Assembly: GCA_041752395.1 (NCBI GenBank)
Contig: JBGSWN010000223.1
Coordinates: forward strand, 35,292 to 99,291
From: UBA6168 sp041752395
GTDB taxonomy: Bacteria > Bacteroidota > Bacteroidia > Chitinophagales > Saprospiraceae
Length of the DNA: 64,000 nucleotides
Direction: 5' to 3'
Under the pieces are notes generated by a model, which was not told the DNA's origin, made no database searches, and saw nothing but the letters and a program-made list of their open reading frames with translations. Shown here in pieces: positions 58,430-64,000 of this stretch. The position numbers and the translations under genes are program-made. Numbering within the stretch: position 1 is the first letter of the stretch; each line of letters starts with the position of its first letter.

Positions 58430-59884
58430 TCAGCTTGTTGCAAAATATATTTTTAGTTCCTTCAAGTCGTTTAGTTGTTGAATGTCATTTGATGTAAAAC
58501 TGTCTTTAAGCACGACAATTTTTATTTTCTTGTCCTTAACTTCTGTAATTTCAATTATTTCAAATTTGTCTGTGCCGTTTGCTTTAATGTCATTTGGTAA
58601 ACTTTCAATTTCTGCTGTCAATCTTAGTTTCAAAGATTTTGTTGAATTGTCTTTGAGTTCAGGTTTTTGATTGAAGAATGAAAGCAAGTCAGAAACTTTG
58701 ATTGTCTTTCTTTTTTCTTCTTTGCTGTCGTCAAGCAATATTTTCTTGGTTAGTTTACCATCTTTAAATACTTCAAGTTCTTTTAGGTCTTTGATGTTAG
58801 CGAATTTTATAGCTTTTGATTGAAAGTCTTTCTTCCAATTTGCCTGTATTTTGTTAAGGTCTGCCGTTTGTTGTTCGCTAAGTTTTATACCAACTTCTAA
58901 ACCTTTTTCAAGTCCGTTGTCTGTCAAGTTTGCGGTGAAAACAAACCCGAAATTTTCGTCAATTAGCAATGATTTTGCGTGAAATAAAGAATGAAAATAT
59001 ATCTGCCCCCCCGCTTCTAATAAGTCTTTCAATTGCTCATTAAATTGTTTTTCAGTTGGGCGACAAAAAAGCGTTACTTCAATTCCTTGTTTAGCCTTTT
59101 CTAAAATTGTTCTGATAAGTTCAATGTTTTTGTCAAGTTGAAACGTAGAAAATGAAATTGATTTTTTTGCACTTTTTACTGTGTTTATCAATGCTTCATT
59201 TATCGTATTCAATTCTGAATTCGGTGAAGTCAAAAGTACGTTGTTGAGCTTTGATAAAGTGAATTTGTTTGCTGGCTTCACTTTTTCAAATTCGGTTGTT
59301 GCAGTTTGCTCGTCTGTTGAATGTTCCCAAAAGTGATAAACGAAAACTTTGAAAAGTTCTTCGCATTGTTCTTTGTTTAACTCAACCGCTAATTCTGGAT
59401 TTTTCGCAAATCCATTTTCCGTAAAATTGTTTGTGCAAATAAATCCTTTGGGGTTTGTTTTAGGGTCAATTAAAATGTATTTAGCGTGAAAGTTTTCTGC
59501 TGTTCTGTGGACAAAGTGATTTTTGAATTTTTTATCAATCAACTGGATGTAGTTTGCTTTGATAAAGTCCGTATCTTCTTCAATTCTGTCTTTTAGTCGT
59601 GCTTCTGCCGAACTCAACACAAACACTTTCACTTTTCTTTCAACCGCTTTTAGCAACGAATCAATTATTGCTGAATCCTGAATCAAGAACGATTGTAGGC
59701 AAATAAATTCTTGTGCTTTGTCAATCGCATTAATTATTTTAGAAAATAACGTTTTCTGTTCGCCACTTTCAAAGACTGATAGATTACTTTGTTCCGTAGA
59801 TTTCCAACCCGAACCATTTGGCAAAATAGGAAACTGAATAGCTCCTTCGTTTACAACGTGTATGTCTTTTACAAGTGCTTTCAT
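58430..59884 (-). CDS. Phospholipase D-superfamily nuclease, two HKD motifs
   Basis: 484 residues. The N-terminal half has FSKIINAIDKAQEFICLQSF and the first HKD motif, ENFHAKYILIDPKTNPKGF (about 134), then FICTNNFTENG. The second half has FSTFQLDKNIELIRTILEKA, SLFHAKSLLIDENFGFVF (about 300) and TANLTDNGLEKGLE. Both HxK...N sites look intact. The C-terminus after about 340 is lysine-rich and unrecognised. PLD-family nucleases of this type occur in anti-phage systems (for example DrmC of DISARM), but the neighbours here are different. Third gene of the helicase module. Confidence 0.85.
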   Translation of the reverse strand: MKALVKDIHVVNEGAIQFPILPNGSGWKSTEQSNLSVFESGEQKTLFSKIINAIDKAQEFICLQSFLIQDSAIIDSLLKAVERKVKVFVLSSAEARLKDRIEEDTDFIKANYIQLIDKKFKNHFVHRTAENFHAKYILIDPKTNPKGFICTNNFTENGFAKNPELAVELNKEQCEELFKVFVYHFWEHSTDEQTATTEFEKVKPANKFTLSKLNNVLLTSPNSELNTINEALINTVKSAKKSISFSTFQLDKNIELIRTILEKAKQGIEVTLFCRPTEKQFNEQLKDLLEAGGQIYFHSLFHAKSLLIDENFGFVFTANLTDNGLEKGLEVGIKLSEQQTADLNKIQANWKKDFQSKAIKFANIKDLKELEVFKDGKLTKKILLDDSKEEKRKTIKVSDLLSFFNQKPELKDNSTKSLKLRLTAEIESLPNDIKANGTDKFEIIEITEVKDKKIKIVVLKDSFTSNDIQQLNDLKELKIYFATS

Positions 59885-59885
59885 C

Positions 59886-60989
59886 TTAATAGTTCAAATA
59901 ATCAATAGTTTCAAGTTTTGCCGTTTGATAAAATGCGTTTTCTCTTTCGGCAATGTTTTGTTTTAGCTGTTTTCGTGTTGGAAGTTCAACACTATAATGT
60001 TCAAGAATTGGTTTTGCTTTGTTCGCTGTAAATTCATTGAATGTTTTTTCATCAAGAAAATACTTGTCAATTTCTTTGAACAATATTTCGTTTAGCCACA
60101 ATTCAGCATTTCGTTTGTCAGAAGGAATAAACTCAATGTTTTCAATTTCGACTGAATTAAACTGGTTGTTGTGGAAGTATGGATTTCTAAGTTTTACTTT
60201 TCTGTTGAAAGAAATATTGTCTTGATTGAACTCTGATAAAACAACTCTTTTGCTTTCGTCATAATCAAATTCGTTTGTGTTTGAAAGCAGTTCTTCTTTA
60301 AGCTCGTTTTCGTTTATTTCATAGTAAGATTGAAACAAAGTTTGCTTTTCCTTAATTCTGATAAGTGCTTCATCTTCTTTTGTTTCAATTTCCAATGAAC
60401 ATTCTAAGGGTTTTAATTGAAAGCATTTGTCTTCAATTTCTTCTATTCTGATTTCCTTTTTATTGATGTTTAGAATTTGATTTTGATGCTCCAAAACGAA
60501 TCCAGGGGTATATTGACGGTTTGCATTTCGGTCATCTTCTAAATTCCTATCAACTTTCTCTGTTTTGATTATTTGTTGGCTTAACAAGTTTGAATGGGAA
60601 ACATACACATTATATATTCCCTTTTCGCCAACCCAAAAAGATTTGTCAATGGCACTTTGCTCACCAAGTTCGGTTAATGTGAAAATTGAATCATTGTAGT
60701 CGTTCTCATCATCATCATTATATAAGCTACGCCCCCAAATATCATTTCTGAAATTCTGCTGACGCTTCTTTTCTAAATATCCTTGTTGTGTTAATCGTAT
60801 TAAAAGATTGTTACAAGCTCGGATAGGCAAAGTAGGTAACAAATAATCTTTTAAAGTTTCTGCGGTTATTTCTCCTTGCTCTTGTGCAAGAATCAAAACG
60901 GCAATAAAAGGACTTTGCTTTGTTTTTTCTTTCAAAGCAAGCTCTACTTGATATATTTCAACTTGTTCGTTTTTTCTTAGTGTTATCAT
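59886..60989 (-). CDS. Unrecognised protein with winged-helix-like N-terminus
   Basis: 367 residues. The first about 110 residues (FIAVLILAQEQGEITAETLK, DYLLPTLPIRACNNLLIRLT, QQGYLEKKRQQ, FTLTELGEQSAID) have the pattern of a winged helix-turn-helix. The rest is beta-rich with no recognised domain (YTPGFVLEHQNQILNINKKE; VKLRNPYFHNNQF). No membrane segment. Its start overlaps the helicase stop by four bases and its stop lies one base before the PLD start, so all three are one coupled operon. It is probably the adaptor or sensor of the module. Confidence 0.75.
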   Translation of the reverse strand: MITLRKNEQVEIYQVELALKEKTKQSPFIAVLILAQEQGEITAETLKDYLLPTLPIRACNNLLIRLTQQGYLEKKRQQNFRNDIWGRSLYNDDDENDYNDSIFTLTELGEQSAIDKSFWVGEKGIYNVYVSHSNLLSQQIIKTEKVDRNLEDDRNANRQYTPGFVLEHQNQILNINKKEIRIEEIEDKCFQLKPLECSLEIETKEDEALIRIKEKQTLFQSYYEINENELKEELLSNTNEFDYDESKRVVLSEFNQDNISFNRKVKLRNPYFHNNQFNSVEIENIEFIPSDKRNAELWLNEILFKEIDKYFLDEKTFNEFTANKAKPILEHYSVELPTRKQLKQNIAERENAFYQTAKLETIDYLNY

Positions 60990-63502
60990 TTTTCGTAACG
61001 GATAATTGATTCAAAATTTGTTGCTAAATCTCGCAACGCTTTCAGCTTTGCACTCCTTTTAAACCATTCTTTGTTACCGAACAAAACAAGTTTAAATCTC
61101 GCCCTTGTCAATGCCACGTTTAAACGGTTTGGACTATTAAAATGTGCATCTCTTGTAAATTTCGTGAAACTCAACAAAACTAAATCAGCTTCCTGACCTT
61201 GAAATTTATCAACGGTGTAAAGAAAAATATCTGTATTGTCTTTATGGAACTTTGAAAAGTTACTTTGTTTCGTGATTTTTCTAATGCGCTTTCTTAATTC
61301 TGATTCTTGATTTAAGTAGAAAGTCAAAACCGCTACTTCATAGTGTTCTCCGTCTGGTTTGGGATTATTCTTTGCCCAAGCCAAAAATTTCAAAAGTTCC
61401 TTTTCAATGTCGTTTACTTCGGTCGGATTTATGATTTTATTCCCTTTGATGTTTCCTGTTTTATCGTTGTTATGAATCCACTTTACAACTGGCTCATTCA
61501 AGGCATAATTCCAACCCCTGTTTTCTAATACCGTATTAGCAGGTCGCAAATTTTGATTTTCAGAATAAAAATTTTCAGCAGATGTTTTCGCAATATCGGG
61601 GTGCATTCGATGCTGATAACTCAAAGAAGTAAAACGGCTTTGTTTGTGAGTTCTATTAAATCCATCACTTAAAACTCTGTCGTTCCTTTGTCCTTCGCCT
61701 TTACCAACGCCATTTTGTAACAATTCAAGAATTGAAGTAAACACAAGTCGCCTGATTTGATATACTTCGTCTTTAATATTGTTTGGAATTAAGTATTTCA
61801 ATTCTTTGTCAATGTTGCTAAATTCTTCTCCTGCATTTCGGAAACTGAAACTCTGATTCAAACGGCTTGACACCATTTCTGCCCATTCTTCGTCTTTACT
61901 TGTAAATTCAGGTAGTTCCCTTTTGTGTATATAGTGTTGTCTGAAAGTAAAGTCAAAATCTCTTTTAAAACTTCCGTTGACAACTATTGATTTTACGAAT
62001 AGATTTTTAGAAAGAAACTCTTTGACTTTGCCTGAATTCATACAAACCAAAATGTCAGCCGTGTTTATTTCAAGAATTTGTTTTTCATCTGTAGCGTTAT
62101 CTATCTTCAAAATATGAAGATTCGGGTATTCCGATTTGATTGAATTAAAATCACTGTTGAAGTCGGTTTCTGTAAAAAAGATTTTCAAACAGTCGTCAAA
62201 TCGTTTGTCCGCTAATTTTACCTTCAATTCAAATTGCTTAACGATTGCTTGTTGCTGGGCTTCGCCCAACATACTTGCAATGTTTTCAGAAACATAATCG
62301 TTTTCAACATAAGGCGACAACTGTTTTACATCACCTACTAATATCCATTTCTTGGCGTGTAATGCTGGAACAATGAAATCTGAAAAAGTAACTTTTGAAG
62401 CTTCATCAACAATTAAAACGTCAAAACTTGCACCTTGTCTATTCGCTCTGATGTCGGGATGTTGCAAAATTCCAATCATTGTTCCTGCAACAAGGTTTGC
62501 GGAATCAAGAATAATTTTTTCAATCGGGTCTTGTTCTGATTTTGAATTTATGTTTTCAAGTAAAAATTTCTGACTGTCAAGAGTGTTGTTCTTTTTTAAG
62601 TGTTTTTCAATTTCGTTTTTGTAAGTGTTTACAAGATTGCGAAGCAAATAAGGTCTGACACTTTCTTTAACTGGCTGTTCAAAACGGCTAATACGAACAG
62701 GAATTATTTCTGTGTCGCAAATTTCTTTGTATCTGCCTTTAATTCGTTCAATTACATTGTCAACTGCTGCGTGTGTAGCTGAACACAATAAAATTCGTTT
62801 GCCTTGTGAGGCAAACTGCATAATCAATTCAATAATTGTTGTTGTTTTGCCCGAACCGGGCGGACCTTCCATTAACGCAAAGTCTTTTGATAGAAACGCT
62901 TTTGAAACAAATTCACGTTGTTCATAAACACCGTCTTTTGATTCATCATTTAAAATTGTCCAATCAAAATCTTGTCCATAAAAACGCTGCGACCAAACTT
63001 GACTGTCGGGAAAGCCGAAAAGATTTAAAAGCGGATAATGTTCTTTTAAAGGCCTATGTCTAAGATTGTCAAGTGCTTGTTTTTGCTGTCTAAGTTGATA
63101 AGTGTCGGGATTTAGGAAAATTGTATCTCCATTAATGTCGTCAGCCAACACAATATAGTTTTCATCTTCGTTTTGGTCAATTACACGAATAGAGCCACTT
63201 TTAAAATCCTTGTTTTGGTCAAAGATGTTTCGTGTGTTTTCGTTAAACAATATTTCAATGGCTTTTTCTTCCCTTTTATTTTTTGCAGGTTCTGGAATGT
63301 ATCTTGTTTCCTTTGTTATCTTTTTTTCTCCATTTATTGTCGTTTCAATCTCGGCAATGTGTTTTTTGACTTTGATGAACAAAGTTTCTTTTTCAAGAAA
63401 TTTTATTGCGTTAGAGATGAAGTCGGTATATCGCCTAATGTCATAGTCGGCATTTAGCAAAACTCTGCTGTCAACTCCTGTATTTAGATGATATAAGTTC
63501 AT
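60986..63502 (-). CDS. SF1 helicase of UPF1/DNA2 type
   Basis: 838 residues. The N-terminal part is unrecognised and lysine/glutamate-rich (about 1-180). The helicase core shows Walker A EGPPGSGKTTTIIELIMQ (about 214), motif Ia LCSATHAAVDNVIERIK, Walker B VLIVDEASKVTF (about 366), motif III ILVGDVKQLSPYVE, and in the second RecA fold SLSYQHRMHPDIAKTSAENF, TVDKFQGQEADLVLLSFTK and LNVALTRARFKLVLFG. All seven motifs look intact. Related enzymes unwind DNA or RNA; several defence systems use them. First gene of the three-gene cassette. Confidence 0.88.
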   Translation of the reverse strand: MNLYHLNTGVDSRVLLNADYDIRRYTDFISNAIKFLEKETLFIKVKKHIAEIETTINGEKKITKETRYIPEPAKNKREEKAIEILFNENTRNIFDQNKDFKSGSIRVIDQNEDENYIVLADDINGDTIFLNPDTYQLRQQKQALDNLRHRPLKEHYPLLNLFGFPDSQVWSQRFYGQDFDWTILNDESKDGVYEQREFVSKAFLSKDFALMEGPPGSGKTTTIIELIMQFASQGKRILLCSATHAAVDNVIERIKGRYKEICDTEIIPVRISRFEQPVKESVRPYLLRNLVNTYKNEIEKHLKKNNTLDSQKFLLENINSKSEQDPIEKIILDSANLVAGTMIGILQHPDIRANRQGASFDVLIVDEASKVTFSDFIVPALHAKKWILVGDVKQLSPYVENDYVSENIASMLGEAQQQAIVKQFELKVKLADKRFDDCLKIFFTETDFNSDFNSIKSEYPNLHILKIDNATDEKQILEINTADILVCMNSGKVKEFLSKNLFVKSIVVNGSFKRDFDFTFRQHYIHKRELPEFTSKDEEWAEMVSSRLNQSFSFRNAGEEFSNIDKELKYLIPNNIKDEVYQIRRLVFTSILELLQNGVGKGEGQRNDRVLSDGFNRTHKQSRFTSLSYQHRMHPDIAKTSAENFYSENQNLRPANTVLENRGWNYALNEPVVKWIHNNDKTGNIKGNKIINPTEVNDIEKELLKFLAWAKNNPKPDGEHYEVAVLTFYLNQESELRKRIRKITKQSNFSKFHKDNTDIFLYTVDKFQGQEADLVLLSFTKFTRDAHFNSPNRLNVALTRARFKLVLFGNKEWFKRSAKLKALRDLATNFESIIRYEK

Positions 63503-63570
63503 TTCTTGTTTGTCTTGTTGTCAATTATTTTGATTGTCGCTGTGTCGTTTGGGTGTCGCTTTACAATGAC

Positions 63571-63576
63571 CGCCAA
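63571..63576 (-). repeat. Start box of cassette 2 (GTTGGC)
   Basis: On the minus strand GTTGGCGGTC begins at 63576. It complements the first box of site B (ACCGCCAAC at 58393-58385) over nine bases. This is the far boundary of the helicase cassette. Confidence 0.6.
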
Positions 63577-63582
63577 CTCCTG

Positions 63583-63629
63583 GATATCCGCAGTTTTGAC
63601 CACTCTAACCAGTCAAAACTGCGGATATC
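63583..63629. terminator. 18-bp stem hairpin at the island edge
   Basis: GATATCCGCAGTTTTGAC (63583-63600) pairs perfectly with GTCAAAACTGCGGATATC (63612-63629), 11-base loop. It follows the stop of the minus-strand gene at 63653 by 23 bases and may be that gene's terminator or part of an attachment site. No T-run follows. Confidence 0.5.
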
Positions 63630-63652
63630 ATTCAGCAAATTTACAAAAAGCC

Positions 63653-64000
63653 TCAATCCATCCCCACCGGCTTATAATCCTTAAACAAAGAATATTGCAC
63701 CGCCTCCACTTGCTTTTTATACTCCCCAAAATCCTTTTCCACCAGCCGATTGATGTCCGACACGACAGCGTCAACCTCTTTTCTCACCACCTCCGTCGAG
63801 ATGCGGGCAGCCTGGTTCGGCGCACCATCGCTAGACTCGACGTAGCTGCGGGCACGCCACAGATGGCCCATGATGTTCTCCGGGTCACGTTGGATGCCCT
63901 TCAAGTCTTCCGGCGTCATGTATCGTTTTTCGAGGACCGTGATGCTGTCCTGGATGGACTTGGCCAGCTTGCCGATGTCTTTTTTCAGGCTGTCCGGCAC
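63653..64000 (-). CDS. C-terminal end of a large protein, possibly sortilin/BNR-like glycosyl hydrolase
   Basis: Last 115 or so codons; the start is off the right edge. The visible part is helical (KKDIGKLAKSIQDSITVLEK; EDLKGIQRDPENIMGHLWRA; EVVRKEVDAVVSDINRLVEK) and ends SLFKDYKPVGMD. The KGIQRDP-type stretch resembles the C-terminal helices of large BNR/sortilin-like exported proteins of Bacteroidota, but this is a memory-based impression. Confidence 0.5.
   Translation of the reverse strand: MPDSLKKDIGKLAKSIQDSITVLEKRYMTPEDLKGIQRDPENIMGHLWRARSYVESSDGAPNQAARISTEVVRKEVDAVVSDINRLVEKDFGEYKKQVEAVQYSLFKDYKPVGMD

Noticed and set aside
58430..63502. Island module as a DISARM system
   Set aside because: Only the PLD gene recalls drmC; the helicase is SF1 UPF1/DNA2-like, and no DUF1998 gene or methyltransferase is present.
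1..64000. tRNA, rRNA or CRISPR loci
   Set aside because: I scanned by eye for tRNA arms, rRNA blocks and spaced direct repeats and saw none; a covariance search would be more reliable.

Overview
The window reads as chromosome of a Bacteroidota bacterium. The basis is type IX secretion tails of both types (Por-type tails, and the CHU_C tail of the 1066-residue repeat protein), gliding genes gldA, gldF and gldG, LytTR two-component pairs, promoters of the TAnnTTTG type, and an almost complete lack of Shine-Dalgarno sites. Placement near Saprospiria is only an impression. Most of the window has balanced base composition; four stretches are visibly AT-rich (about 28.2-29.4 kb, 51.2-51.9 kb, and especially 57.6-63.5 kb).

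Layout: 1-1.1 kb, a TPR protein running off the edge and the wreck of a histidine kinase. 1.15-1.9 kb, a LytTR regulator. 9.0-1.9 kb (minus strand), a five-gene operon like type I secretion: ABC exporter with a degraded ATPase, an atypical pyruvate kinase, an outer-membrane barrel, an HlyD adaptor and a TolC channel. 9.2-12.4 kb, a LysR regulator, two small genes and NADP isocitrate dehydrogenase. 12.6-15.4 kb, a small unknown gene, photolyase, a 56-residue protein and an atypical SDR. 15.5-19.3 kb, a LytS/LytR-type pair. 19.6-25.4 kb, two T9SS cargo proteins around an alpha/beta hydrolase. 25.8-29.4 kb, thrS, small genes and a VapBC-like pair. 29.4-31.2 kb, an IS3-family element. 31.2-36.7 kb, CotH-like, DUF1573 and VIT/VWA secreted proteins. 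37-43.5 kb, two M1 peptidase paralogues around HupE/UreJ and DUF6702 genes. 43.5-48.3 kb, an OmpA-like lipoprotein, a pentameric ligand-gated channel homologue and a secreted subtilase. 48.8-53.6 kb, gldA-x-gldF-y-gldG. 53.9-57.5 kb, M48 peptidase, GH18 chitinase and a VIT-family transporter. 57.6-63.6 kb, the AT-rich island. The right edge holds the end of another gene.

The most interesting part is the island. Its genes lie in two units, and each unit has the arrangement of an integron gene cassette. The start of each unit (GTTGGC plus 3 to 7 bases) is the reverse complement of the first box of an attC-like imperfect hairpin placed just after that unit's last stop codon. The larger unit, about 5.2 kb, carries an uncharacterised three-gene system: an SF1 UPF1/DNA2-like helicase, an unrecognised winged-helix-like protein and a two-HKD phospholipase D-type nuclease. 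I propose it as a candidate anti-phage system carried as a cassette. No integrase is in the window.

The window is also rich in small repeats. There are arrays of exactly 10-bp-phased GTTGATAANN units (four, or four plus four inverted). Two 31-bp perfect palindromes have the same 15+1+15 build, one lying in frame in a coding sequence. A second type of palindrome lies in frame in the IS transposase. Two about 135-bp elements share CGTCAACTT(T/A)AG ends and flank the M48 gene. Degenerate 8-12 bp tandem spacers lie between several genes.
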